This document shows positions 40,082 through 64,000 of a stretch of DNA of 64,000 bases, one piece after another. The stretch lies in assembly GCF_031877795.1 (NCBI RefSeq), contig NC_133946.1, positions 13,756,365 through 13,820,364 on the forward strand, written 5' to 3'. The stretch is from Strix aluco. Its lineage: Eukaryota; Chordata; Aves; Strigiformes; Strigidae. A program made the translations under genes and the position numbers. The notes below the pieces were generated by a model. It did not search any database, had not been told where the DNA came from, and saw only the letters and a program-made list of their open reading frames with translations. Within the stretch, counting starts at the first letter, position 1; every line of letters starts with the position of its first letter.

Positions 40082-42459
40082 GGGTATTTATCCGATCGCC
40101 TCTTGCCTGATAGTCTAAACACTGAGCACTTCTACAGGGCCCACAATACTGGGGCGTTACACACTAGAAATGTGATGAGGAGGTGGCAGAGGAGTCCTGC
40201 TGCTGCAGAAAGAGCGATAGCACTGCCAGGGTGCATGGCAGTGCGTCCTGCATGCTGCAAGACACTGCAAACTTATATTATTAGAGAAATGAAAGGAAAA
40301 CAACTTTGATATGAAGATCACCTACCTCGTATGCCTACACAGCTCTGCAGTTTTACCACACTGGGTTAAGTTTTTAACCTGCAGCAGAGAGGCTGACCAG
40401 TTGCAGACACACAGTTCAGGCAGATACCTGATGCAACAGGATCAGGCTGGAAACACTAACCAATTAGTCCCGCTTTTATTTACCTCTTTTCTGCACAATC
40501 AAGACCAATTTATAATTATCATCAGTATCAGTGGCTCTATGGCCCCTGAACAGGCCATGCCACAAAAGAGAGCAGGTTTCAGAAGAGGCAATGTCATACT
40601 TGTGGAAATTCTCCTCCTCACCTGTATATGTTAGTTAGCATGTGAGTACTGATGCAGAAGAGATGCTAGGTCAGAGAAAGCAAATACATCAACCACAGCA
40701 GGCATAAGGAACTACAGTGTACTTATTACATGAAAGTACATCACTGATTCTAGACCATCCATGAAACTTCACCAGTTGCATGAAAAGGCTTTTGCTTATG
40801 AGCAGATAAATCCTTCTCATCCAAGGGAGTAGCAGGCTCAGTAGTGCGGGATTCCAGAAAGAGGCGAGTTACTTTGTGCTTTGAAACAAAGATCCAGACC
40901 CTCCTCTATAGGAGGAGCAGGAGGTCATTTGTGGATACATTTTAAGCACCCCAAATTCCTGAACTGTAAATTTAAATGATTTATGGATGTGGCCTTGAAC
41001 TGAAGTAGCTACAAAGATGAGCAACAAATCTTTAAGCCTTTCTTCTGCCACGAAAAGTTGTAAGAAACTCTCTCAGGTTGTCAGCTAGACTGCTATCCTA
41101 CAGCAAGGTGGCAATGTTGTAAACTCACAAATAATCCAAGGCATATAGATCAGGGCTACTACTTTTCAAAAGATTGACAAGGTCCCTATTGTACTTTGCA
41201 AGCTCCACACTAGGGACAGAAATGCCAGTTTTCACCACTACCTTCAGTTACCAGAATTAGAAAAGTAAATCATCTAAATACGTTAAGCTGTTTTGAACTC
41301 ACAACCACTTGATCACCATTACTGGCCAAAAAAACCCTACTACTTTTCTAAATACTTACTTCAAGTTTAAAGAGTAGGATCAAAATGCCTACGTTTAAGA
41401 GCTCCTTAAATTACCATATACGAATCAGTCTTAAAAAGAGATCATAACAGTACATGAAGATTTCCCTGCACGTTCTCTCCAGCAGAAGCCTTAAACACAC
41501 ATGCACAGGAATATATTGTCTCAGTTAATAAACTTAGAGCAGACTTCCACAGCAGCAGCTGGTGGTCCCATTTCTGATTAACTTGTTTATAAAGTCTACC
41601 ATGTTTACAATGTGGCTTAGCAGATCAGAATAGGTTGCTTAGCATCAACCACCTCAATGCTATTCTGCTTTCCATACGAGGAAAAGCAAGAGTGTGGTGC
41701 TCTCCACCTTCTCTATGAATTAGTTACATACTGAAAGACCTACCTAAGTCTGCTATTTTAAAACCAACCTATCATGACTGAAAGGTTAAAAAGGGAAAAA
41801 ACTGATGAAACTTAAAAGATATTTGCACCTCACGAGTTCAGTCACAGCACACATGCTGTAATTTGTCGTCTTAACTCATTCTAATGCCACACACTTAGTG
41901 ACTTAACCCCAGAGCTTTACATATTTAAAACACATGGTGTTTGCTACAGGCTGTAATTTCTTACATTTGACCTGAAAAATATAATCCATCTCCAAATGTA
42001 CTTCCACTGTAACTTCTTGTTTGAATCTTTTATACATTATTCATAAATAGCCTGTCATCAACCAGTACATTTAAGGGGGGAAAGCTACCCACTCCCTTAA
42101 CTCTCTCAAAATAGTATTACACAACCTAATCTAAGTTACATAAAAAAATCTTAAATTCCTCTGCTATGCATGGCACTAGTGTTACTTCTAGATTTAATAC
42201 TTTGCTGCTGGTAAAGGTAACTGGAACTTGTTTAAGCACTGTTTTCTCAGCAGATGTTTACAGATTTATGGCAGAGCACCTGACAGCAAACATAGCCTGA
42301 AAACCCAAGAACTGTTGATTGGACTACTGACTATATACTTCAAGTCAAAACAAACATCAGCTTTTATCATCTATCATGATTTGAATTGAAATGGCTTTTC
42401 TTTACTTCCAAGCTTGAAGAAAGGTTGTGCGGACATGCCTATAAATCTCCTAACCAGGT

Positions 42460-42488
42460 CCCATCACCCCCCTCTTCCCCCCACCCCC
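42460..42488 (-). other. G-quadruplex motif downstream of RRAS2
   Basis: The plus strand has C-tracts of 3, 6, 6 and 5 bases separated by 3, 4 and 1 bases, giving four or more G-tracts on the minus strand. It lies about 1.4 kb past the RRAS2 stop and about 0.6 kb past the candidate poly(A) signal. The G-rich, MAZ-like composition resembles transcription pause sites, but that role is inference. Confidence 0.6.
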
Positions 42489-43074
42489 AGAAAATTCAGG
42501 TTTTGGAAGAGTCAGAAAGAGGCAATGTGCTTACCCCCTGATAATGGTTAGATCATCTTTAATTCTAGCACCTGAAGTTATACAAGGGTTTGCTTAATAA
42601 TCAAGTTTCAAAGAACTGTTGGACACATTCAGTAAGGTGACAACTGTGCAATACCACTCAGTATTTCAATATCAGGGACCATACTCTTGAATTGTTTAAA
42701 CACAATCCACAGAACTCAAAATTGAACAACCATCCACAGTTTAACTAAACAATCAGTTAAAAGTCTTACAATTTAATAATTCACATAATGGTCAGTCTTT
42801 AGTAAGGGATACTGAAATTCATTAAAACACAACACTAGATTTTACTCTATGGGTGTGTTGGGCAGGCACATAATTGGCCATTCTTGGGTATAACCAGAAG
42901 AGTAAGGAGAAGTTTACCACAGTTTGGCAAATCCCACATTTTGTCAGTTAAAAGTGAACTGTGAGAATTAAATACTCATCTTTACATATACACAAGTTAT
43001 GCTGTGAAAGCATATTTGCTTACAAACATATAAAAATACTTGTTAACTAGTTTGATAAGAAAATAATGTATAAA

Positions 43075-43905
43075 AGTATATAGCAAAAACATTTAATCAT
43101 CTCTGACAATGGAAAGATCAAATTCATTTTTATATCACATGAAACAAAAACAGCTACAATTTTAGTTTTCCTTAATCCCTTACCCAGAAATACAAAGGAA
43201 GACACAATTTGTTTCCAAACAAATGATGTGAAATTTCTTAATAAGCTCAAATGCCTCGATCCAGAATGAGCTCAGGTATTTGGCCATATCCTAATAGTAG
43301 TAGTAATCATCCTGTAGCTGTTCTGGATTCATAAAATAAATACAGTAGACTGTTTTGGCCACTGAAATAAAACTGCAGCATAAATGAGGGATGAAAATTT
43401 CTGCTGACAATGAAATTCAGTGTAGGTTTCTTAAGGCTAGCTGAATACTCAACTCTAATTTAACTGAGGGCAAAAAAAGCCAATCCACCCCTTTTTTTAA
43501 AAGTATTCTCTATACTTCAATATAGGTCTTTGTAATAGCTAATGAAATGTCTGAAGTAAAAATAAATTAATTCACAAGAGAACTTATGCGTGACTTCAAC
43601 ACCTTGTCCTACACGGTTTTGTTTCATCTCCTTTGCGAATAAAACTCCACAAGGTGCAAGCTCTTAAGGGAGAGAAGGAAGGAACTGTGGTATTAAAGAA
43701 GCAGCCTTAGTGTTTTGTTTTGAAGTCTGCCCCAGAATGACTGAGTCTTCTTCAAGGACTATTCTGCCAGCTTCTTGGACTAAGGCTATTCTGGTGACCA
43801 CTTTTAGGACATGCACATATAAGGCTAGACCAATACCAGAAGTGATGTAAAATGATGGAAAGAAAAAAAATAATCTGGCAGTTGATAGCTTGGTTCTTGG
43901 GATTC
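43075..43905 (-). other. RRAS2: RRAS2 3' untranslated region (extent uncertain)
   Basis: This is the sequence directly downstream of the RRAS2 stop. It is AT-rich in transcript sense, contains two ATTTATTTT-like AU-rich patches (near 43340 and 43565), and has no canonical AATAAA. The left limit is set by the ATTAAA at 43092-43097 and is an inference. A longer form is possible: other ATTAAA copies occur near 42774 and 42191, and the first clear minus-strand AATAAA is near 40488. No other gene is seen in this stretch. Confidence 0.4.
43092..43097 (-). terminator. Candidate RRAS2 poly(A) signal ATTAAA
   Basis: ATTAAA in RRAS2 sense, about 810 bases after the stop codon. It is the first AATAAA or ATTAAA hexamer downstream of the stop, and a T-rich stretch with some TG steps follows. 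Use as the real cleavage signal is inferred only. Confidence 0.3.
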
Positions 43906-55769
<11,864 letters not shown>

Positions 55770-55950
55770 TCATCAGGTAAGATGCTAAAACTGTACATTT
55801 CACAGCTTAGGGAAGATGAGTAGGTTTTACCTGTGTACAACTGTTTGCCACTTCATCCAAAAAGATAACAGGTAACAGCCTTCCTATGCCTAGTAAACAC
55901 TCGTAAATTGTAGAAATTACTAGCAGAGTCACTGAATTTGGATTCCCACA

Positions 55951-56226
55951 GAATTTCTAGCATTTTCTAGATATTTCTGGTAACTCCTAGAATTTCCCAG
56001 CAGGAACCCCTAGAAACCTTTAGTTTCTAGCAGCTTTTAAGGTCACTAGTAATGGCTAAAAATGTTTCTCTGAACTTCTGGTAGGATTTAGAAGTTTTTT
56101 TTTAAATTCTCAAAAGTTTCCTGCATTTTCTCCCCTGCTCACAGAACCAGTAGTTTCTAGGAAGTGCCAGGACTTCCCCAGCTCCTTCCAAAATTCTCTA
56201 GCAGTTTTATAACAATTTCTAGCAGC
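55951..56226. repeat. Degenerate TTTCTAG-rich array
   Basis: Exact TTTCTAG occurs at 55954, 55964, 56024, 56154 and 56216, with near-matches (TTTCTGG, CTCCTAG, TTTCCCAG, CCCTAGAAA, TTCTCTAG) between them. The blocks often read AATTTCTAGCA or TTTCTAGCAG. The density is far above the surrounding intron. Spacing is irregular, so it looks like an old, decayed tandem repeat or a cluster of sites rather than a young satellite. Confidence 0.55.
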
Positions 56227-57803
56227 AGCTCCACACAGCACAAGTGGCAATTAACTTGTAAACTGAATAAAGTTTAGTGGATCATCCTTGTTCCCAGGAT
56301 TTCTCTCCTGGTTTTAATGGCTTTAAGTACACACAACCTCCAAAAAGACAAACTCCTGAAAGCAGAATAAGCCATGAAACGCCTGGGTCACACACTGCCT
56401 AAGCCCAAAGCTCCACTTATCAAGCAAACTGCGAGCAAAGCAGATTCTGGCACATATTTCCAGAGAATGGGTGACCTGGTATTGAATACTGGGTTGACAA
56501 TACCATCTGAAGACAACAAGTTTATATTTCAAAAGATGAATTTTTAGCTTGCACGCAATCATAGCAAAGTTATCTTCACTCAAATCTAAAGCACACTGGC
56601 ATAACAAATCTGAACTCTGATCAAATTCCTCCCCCTCTATGCCCAATGCAGCAGGCACTGGGGATGTGTACTACCCCAACTGCTCAGAAATCAAGCACAT
56701 AGGGCACGTATGCACCCAGATGAATGTCACAATAACTGAAGGAGTACTACCTGCATACATTATTCAGTCTGTAAGCCAGTAAGGAAACAGCAATGCTTTA
56801 AAACTACGTATTGGCTCCCAGAAGGCAAAAAAGGGGGCTGTTCTTGCATTAAGAAGCTATCACCAAAAACAGGGTATGTTTTATTCACAAAATTAACAGT
56901 TCTCACTGAAGTGTCCTTCCCATCAAACAAGTTCAAAGATACCAACAAAACCCCACTCTGTTCCCCTAAACTTATCAAAGTCAACAGATGTCATAATAGG
57001 GAAAGAAAGCCCCAGAAACAACTGAAATTACAGCACTAGCCCACGAACCTTCTCCACACACATCACAGTCAGTGCAGAATACAGTTAACCGTTCTTGCAG
57101 ATACAGTTCTATTAATATGGTTGGGTTGTATTTGTTTTTGTCTAGTTTCAGTGCAGTACTTTGTCCTGACTGCACCCAGCTGACTCCCACTGTCCGGGCA
57201 TGTCCACACTAGGTTTCTGCTTAATAGCATGGACATGGGTTCCCCAGCAGAGCTCATCAACTGAGCTACAGCAGCCTTACTGGGAGGAAAACACCACCAG
57301 TTGTTAAACACTTTGCCAGCTGTGTATACGATACATAACATTTACTCATATAGAACAACCTCACTGTCATGCAGTTGGCTACAGGAAGAGTATGTACAGG
57401 TTGCTGCTTATCTGTTCATTTAGATCTGGCACCATATCGAAAGACTGCTGACCCCTACAGCAGAGACACTGAACAGCTCTGCACATCTCCTTTGCATTTT
57501 AAACAGACATCGGTAAAGTGTCCTCTCAGGATACACCTACGCAGTAGTCTCAGCTGCTCTGCATCAACGGCACCACTGTGTAACCAGCTACCTTTAGGTG
57601 GCAATAACATTAAGCCAACCATGTTCCTCCCTGAGAAGCATGAAATCCTAGCAGTCTGTCCCACCAGAGACATCTGTGGCACATGAGATGCTGTAATTCA
57701 CTCCTTTCTCACAGTGTTTCATCTCTGGGTAAGAAATGGTTTCTCTCTTGTTTAGAGTATTCACCCAGGCTAAGCAATCTCCCTCCTCAGATCTCCCCCT
57801 CTT

Positions 57804-57822
57804 CCCAAAACCCCACCCACCC
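57804..57822 (-). other. G-quadruplex motif in RRAS2 intron 1 (sense strand)
   Basis: The plus strand shows C-tracts of 3, 4, 3 and 3 bases with loops of 4, 1 and 1 bases. The minus strand, which is the RRAS2 RNA sense, therefore reads GGGTGGGTGGGGTTTTGGG, a canonical four-tract motif with short loops. Confidence 0.6.
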
Positions 57823-60800
57823 AAAACAAAAAAAGCCATAAACACCCCCCCACTCCACCTCAAATTCAAACAAACCAACAGCCATGGGATCTTAAATGGA
57901 GCACACAAAAACTTTAAGTTTTCCAGAAGAGTGCCTATTTGCAGGCAGCAGAACATCTCACCACTGAACAAGCCCTCAGAAGACACTGTTCCAGTTGTCC
58001 CTTTGCCTTGCTTCTCTGAAGATTTAAAGAGTAAAAAACCACAGCCTTCAAAACTTCTTTTCTCTTCTTTTACCCAGATTCATGACTCAAGAAGTGCTAT
58101 CCAGGAGCTTAAGAACAGACTTTTTGAGGAATTAATTTATTCATAAACTACAAATTGGGTCTCAAGTCTTCTGTGGCCTTTACTCTTTGAAAGATGGAAG
58201 ACAAATTCACTTATGTGAACATACAAATGTGTAAATAAAATCACTTACAGAATCTGATTTTAGAAGGGAATATCATAAGGAAGAGAATTTTAAGTCCTGT
58301 GTTTCATTAAGGAAACAAAGTGGTGGTGTTGCCAGTATATCTAGAAATTCAAGGTTCTGATTTGAAAGATAAAGCATGCACTCTCAAGTTACTCCCTGGT
58401 TCCTCTCCAGCTTCAACTTTCTCTCTCCTGCAGAATTCAAAGTTACTGTCTGACCCTTTATATCTATAAAGCGGTAAAAGTATGCCAAGTTTTAAACAAA
58501 AGGGAGAATTTGGAATCTATTTATTTCATTCTCATCAATCAGTATCAGTAGACCACCTAAAGCCACAAGTTTATATCCAACATGGACAATATTTTTCACT
58601 GAGAGACATCAGAAAAAGAAAACCATAATACTCTCAGAGGAATTCTTCATATTTTCCTTATTATCTGTCCAAGAGCCAAGAACTGGAGCATGTTTGGTAA
58701 TCTCCAGGGCATTGCTGTGATTCTCGCCATCCTTTTTGGTTTTTTGGGTTTTTTATTAAAAAAAGCAAACTACACACAAAACAAGAATGCTAGACTAGGT
58801 ACAGAGACATGGAACATGGTTCCTCCTTCAAGAAAGGGAACAACACTAAGCTGCCCTGATCCAGAATCAGCCACATCTCAAATTCAGAATGAGCAGATGC
58901 CAGAGCTCTCCCATTTAACAAGCCTCTTAGGAACAATTTCTTCCCTCCCATGGAGCTGTGCTGCCAAATCTGCTGTCACAGCCACTACAGGAGAGATTTG
59001 CAAGGCAATTAGCATTGTGGTTTACCTCCAGGCACTGGACAAAACTGTGTGCCTGAAATAGCTGCTGGTTTTGAAGGAGTCTTCCCAAATTGCACTGGGA
59101 CCATTTGCCACAGGGAGCATGTCAACCACAGCTTGCAGGCCTTATTCGGTCAGGGCTGATTTATGAAAATTAGATGTAGCAGACACAGTATTTATCAATC
59201 TGAGCAGAAATGGACCTTACTGCTGATGTGTTTAAAGAACTAAGGGATGTCAGACCATATCCTGAAACACTCCATGATGTTGTAGCATCACTTCTGAATG
59301 CCGCCCTGCAACAGTAGGAAGGTGCCTGCACGCCCAGCAAGCCCAAGATCATAAACTGGCATAAGTTGTTTTATAGATATCAAGGAGTTTGTGGCAGAAC
59401 TCCTTAAAAGACTAACAGGAGTGCAATTCCAGCAGATGCAAACCACTGCCAACTGGTTTTGAGCTGACACTGAGTCCAGACAAATTAGAGAAACACACAC
59501 AAACCAGCATTTGACTACCAAGGCCTGCCTACCACTATCTCCTTTATGAAAGCTGTATGTGCAAGTCCTAACACTTCAAAGCAGTTACCCTGCTAAACTA
59601 CAAAAATTCCAGAAAGCTACAGCAGGCGTCCTGAATGCCAGCTAGTATAAGACACACTGGACCACTCTCCAGGGTGACCCATTACAGACCAGGTTGTCAG
59701 ATGTGCTCTTGCAGGAACGGTTGAGTTTCTATGACGAATTCGAGGAGCTAAGTCTCATTCAGCTGGCTCCACTGCAGTTGGCCACTGCCTGCAGGAAATA
59801 ATTAGAAGAAACTAAATTTCTTCTAAGATAATAACTTGAAAAATGCTCTTCTGTTACACCACTCCCTTAATCACTAGTAAAATCAAGGCTCTTTCCACCC
59901 ACCTCCTAGAAGGGAAATGAGAAGCCAAGCCCAGTAGTCTCATCAACCATTCAATTTACCCAAAATATTATGCAACAAGTTTTCTAGGTTTCCTCTTTCT
60001 AAGACTGAGGCAAACAAGTCCAGATATGGGAAAGTCTGTCAATGATGCAACTCCTTCTTCAGAGAAAAAAACCCAAACCAATGAACAACAACAAAAACCC
60101 CCCATCCTCAGACCACCTACATCACTTGCGGATGGGCAACCCACCACCAAAATCCCTTCCTATACATTTCAGGATGACAGGTGTGTGTATTTCAAACACA
60201 ATCTTGACCTTCACAGGAGTTTCTACTTGCAGTGCTCAGGACCAAACACTGCTCTAGCAGTCTTTCTCCAGGTAACAGTAATCCCTAAAACATTATTTCA
60301 ATCTCTCAAGTCTTTTGGCAAGGAGAACATGTGAAAACCTGCTTTCAGTTTAGCATCTTCCCCCTTTGTTATGCTGCCTTTAATATACATAAGGGAAATT
60401 CCTCCATTAGCTGGACTGCCTTACAAGTCCCACTTCATAAATTAATAAAAACAACTAAGTAAAGACATCTTACATGGAAAGATGGAGAACCCCAGTGCAG
60501 TTTCACAGCTCTTCTGCAGCTCTTATTTACTCTCTGTAAGGTCATCAATAGTCCACAAGCTGAAAAGCCACTGGATTACTTTCTTTTGCACCAACATTTA
60601 AGTTCCAAGGCAAGAGAGAAGTCAGATGCTACCAATGGGGAGCTGCAATAAGCTGCAGTCCCGAGGCTGGCTGCATAATGTACTTACTTTATCTTTACAG
60701 AAAGCTTGAAGGACATGCAATAAAAGGCAGCCCAGCACAGTGAAAGCACACCACTATGAGTAAGTTAAAGGAGTGGTACATGACAAAACATATATTCATC

Positions 60801-63800
60801 CTTGCTGTGTCTATAATCTCCATTTGTATTTACTAAATATATACTTAATGTTTCAAAGAGCCACTAGTTGCTTATTTAAATTTTTTCCATGTTTAAATTT
60901 TTGGTTTCAACCCAGTGAAGGCAAGGAAATAGAAGGGTTTCCACCCTCCAGCTGAAGTTACAGACCAGCTCTGGATTTAAATAGCATCTACAATTTCAGG
61001 ATTGCAAATAGCCCAAAAATCCTTCCTAGCTATAATTTATAAGTTAGAACTTAAAACAAACATGTAGGTGAATGCTACACATTAAAGCTTCAGCTTTAGA
61101 CTTGAGTACATTCCCAAATACCTGAAATACATGATCCCAAGACATCTCCTAGCTTATAAGTGCTACTTGACAGAGTATCTCTTTTGGTAGTTTCTCCTTT
61201 GACTACCTCTAACCCTATCATCTCTTCTTTAGGTTTTACCTCGTTTCCTCTGCATTGTATGCTCCTGTCCCACTCAACAGTCCAATTCACAATCTGCAGC
61301 AGCGTGTCTTCACATGGGCATAGAACAAATAACAGTGTCAGCTACAGCCCTGTCACACACCACTCTGATCAGACTGGAAATACTTAACCCAGAAAAAGAC
61401 AGAAACCTGACCATGTTTTCTTCATTTAAATGAGTATTTCTGGCATTTGTTCAAAATCGCAGACAAAGTCAGTGCTATAGCTTAAGACCAGAACTCTAGT
61501 GCCCTGGCCAGTTGGTAGGACCATAACTGGACACATTTCTGTTTGAGATACTTGACTATACCATAAAAGCTTTCTCAGACCATGAATTAAGATCTAAATG
61601 ACAAGTAAATCAGTTTGTAACCTTGACTGCTTTGTCACCCATGGAAATCTTACAGCCTCTGCCTTCAGCTCTTCCACCCAAGAGCAACATAGCAGCCACA
61701 TCTATACTAACATGACCACAGTGTCACACTGTGCCCTCCTCCAGGCTGCAGAGGAGGCTAGAGACCATTTCCAGGAGTTTTAATCTACATTTCCACCTCT
61801 GTCCCCAGAGCAGCACAAACAGGTTCAATGTCACCACAGGCATGTTCCTAGAGGACAGGTGGCACCAACCTGCCACCTCGCTCAAGCAGGATGCTGGCCC
61901 CCAGCCAGAACCAGCCTGCCCAGCAGAACTGGCAGTTGGGCAAAGGAGCCTCTAGGGCCTCAGGCCTGAAGAGATTAACTGAACAACTTACCTTCACACC
62001 ACAAAGAGGCTCCCCAAGCCATCTATTTAGAAACATTTGAGTTGGCTGGCTAGAAAACAAGGAAAACATGCAGGAAAAAAATGAACAAAGTTTAAGTTGG
62101 GAAGCAAACTTAAACCCAGACTGCGTTCCAGAGTAAAGGAACAGACACAGCAAAACATACAAATTTAGTATTTTGCAGAGCCCCATGTACTTGGGTCACA
62201 GAAAAAACACACAAGAAAGCACACTGCTGATTAGACAGCCTTTGACAAGCTTGTTAAACACTGAACATATACCTCCCCAAGAGCAGGTGGTTTGCTAGGA
62301 CCCAATGTCTCCAGACAGGTCTCACTGGTCGGTGTTGGGAGAGCGGGAGATGGGTGCTGTCGGGGTTGACCCAGGGAGTGCCACCCGTGTGAAGGGCTCG
62401 GGCACTGCACAGACAGACCACCACCAGAGACTGCAGGAGCTACCCGCAGCAACCCAGCACCTTTTTAAATGGAAGTGCTTGAGATGGCACTGAGCATGCT
62501 TTGCTGGTGTAAACAGTCACACTTCGCAGAACGAGGAGGAGTATTTTGGTGTGGAACACTGGGCACAGAGGGGACCAAAGGTCTATAATTACGCTGATAA
62601 AGACCAGACTGCAGAGATAACAACCATGCTACAGAAGGCAGGTGTATCCTCCTCCAATTGTCCCATATTCATACAAATCTTTGAGTTACTTTCTTTTAAT
62701 TATACAAACAGTAAGACCAACTGTTCCTTCCTTCCAAAAAAATATAAATTAAAAGACAGTCAGTGCTTGTAAACAACCAGTGATGCTTCCTCCAATTTAC
62801 ACTACTTCCCACTGTTCTAATGTATATTGCCAGCATTGTTATGGCTATCCAGGGAACAGATGTCATTTGTAACTACAATTACTGCAATTATCCAGTGATG
62901 TGAAACACTTGATAATTTCATGAACAGTGAAGACTGAGACACAAAGAGGAGAGGATTAAACTGAAGAAAATTATAGCAAAAGATGTCATGAGCCATATAC
63001 GAGCATTTAGCTTTGAAAATTCATACCCAAGTTGAAAAGTTCTTTTATTTCTTCCTGAAGAACCTGCATTACATATACATATCATACTGATACTTACGAT
63101 TAAGTACATGCCTAATCAAATCTTAACAGTTCTGTTAAAGAAGAAAATCATAACAGAGAATGCGAAGTTCTTTAATAACCCATGGCCACCTCAGAGTGCA
63201 TTCATTAGATTACCCCCAACATATAATTCAAAGACAGAAGAGGTACAAATCTTAAATTCTGAATAAGATATGGTAGGATACAAAAATAAACATCTGATTT
63301 TGTTAAGTACAGATAAGTCTTCCCCTTAATTTTTTTCTGCAATACAAGGATTGTCAAGAGCTTATGCTTGGTCTGGAAACACTAAACAGAGAGCATGAGT
63401 TAATCCTATTGTACAGCCACATACTCCTCTCTCTCCCTCTCTCCATTCCCTGCCCTCCCATACACAGTGATCACTATTAGATCACTTAATAGAAAACTAT
63501 TAAGAAATCTGTGTGCAGTGCATGGACATATTTATTGTACATAGCCAAACATAACACAGCTCTTTTCTTTATGGGCTTTGTTGTGCTCACTACCCGAAGT
63601 ACCTAAAAACAAAACTAACATTGCTTCCCTCACAGGTGTTGGGAAACATGAGTTAGGATGGGAGGAGAAAGGGTATAAAGGGTAAAGTGTCTTCAGTCTG
63701 AAGGCTAATACACATATCTGATTCTGTCTATGCACTTTCAATTTTTGTATTTCCTAAGTAAGCACTTGAACTTCATATCCATAACACACTCATTTCCAAT

Positions 63801-64000
63801 GACATTACTCTAGATAGCTGTACACTAGGAAATTCCACAGATTTTATCCACAGTTCAGCAGCACTGACTTGTGTTAGGGATTTAAGATCCACATTCATTC
63901 TGGAGCATCAATGTACTGTGCAGGTCACACAGTGGTCTAAGACTCAGGAAGACGAAAGATGAAATCAAACTGACTTTTGTGCTCTGAAAGGGAACATCCA

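Larger units (their letters stand above)
36070..43074. other. Gene-free region between CR1 pair and RRAS2 3' end
   Basis: AT-rich DNA downstream of RRAS2 and of unknown function. It includes two A-runs, an (ATTT)n tract and the G-quadruplex motif at 42460-42488. Part of the right end could belong to a longer RRAS2 3' UTR. No second gene is recognised. Confidence 0.65.

Noticed and set aside
57736..58146. 136-codon plus-strand frame in RRAS2 intron 1
   Set aside because: Lysine- and proline-rich because of C/A-rich DNA; no recognisable family and antisense to an intron.
58690..59061. 123-codon frame with a hydrophobic N-terminus resembling a membrane anchor
   Set aside because: The hydrophobic part comes from a T-rich low-complexity stretch; the rest shows no conserved pattern.

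Overview
The window looks like avian nuclear DNA. Two observations support this: a CR1 retrotransposon pair with the bird-type CR1 3' tail, and otherwise low repeat density with long single-copy stretches. No bacterial, plasmid or phage organisation is present, and I see no CRISPR array, operon or rRNA/tRNA gene. The many short open frames are at the level expected by chance in AT-rich vertebrate DNA.

The only protein-coding gene I can support is RRAS2 (R-Ras2/TC21), on the minus strand. Five consecutive coding exons (exons 2 to 6 of the usual six) lie at 55718-55631, 54898-54796, 52427-52319, 44555-44437 and 43993-43906. All splice sites are canonical and all phases agree, giving 168 residues and a stop. 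Exon 1 (start codon and P-loop) is absent, so intron 1 runs off the right edge and is longer than 8.2 kb. A 3' UTR lies to the left of 43906; its end is uncertain, with an ATTAAA signal at 43092-43097 as the best candidate.

The left two thirds (1 to about 43000) contains no recognisable exon on either strand. It holds two CR1 LINE fragments placed 5' end to 5' end (34074-35815 minus and 35870-36069 plus), several homopolymer and microsatellite tracts, and one CpG-rich patch with a G-quadruplex motif and a donor-like site (23787-24421), which is the best candidate for an unannotated promoter or noncoding first exon. In mammals RRAS2 is convergent with SPON1 at a distance of about 10 kb. I looked for the paired-tryptophan/cysteine pattern of SPON1 thrombospondin exons on the plus strand and did not find it.

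Inside RRAS2 the introns are mostly ordinary. The oddest intronic segment is a degenerate TTTCTAG-rich array (55951-56226) about 230 bases upstream of exon 2 in transcript direction. I did not find an obviously novel multi-gene system; the findings below are modest non-coding observations.
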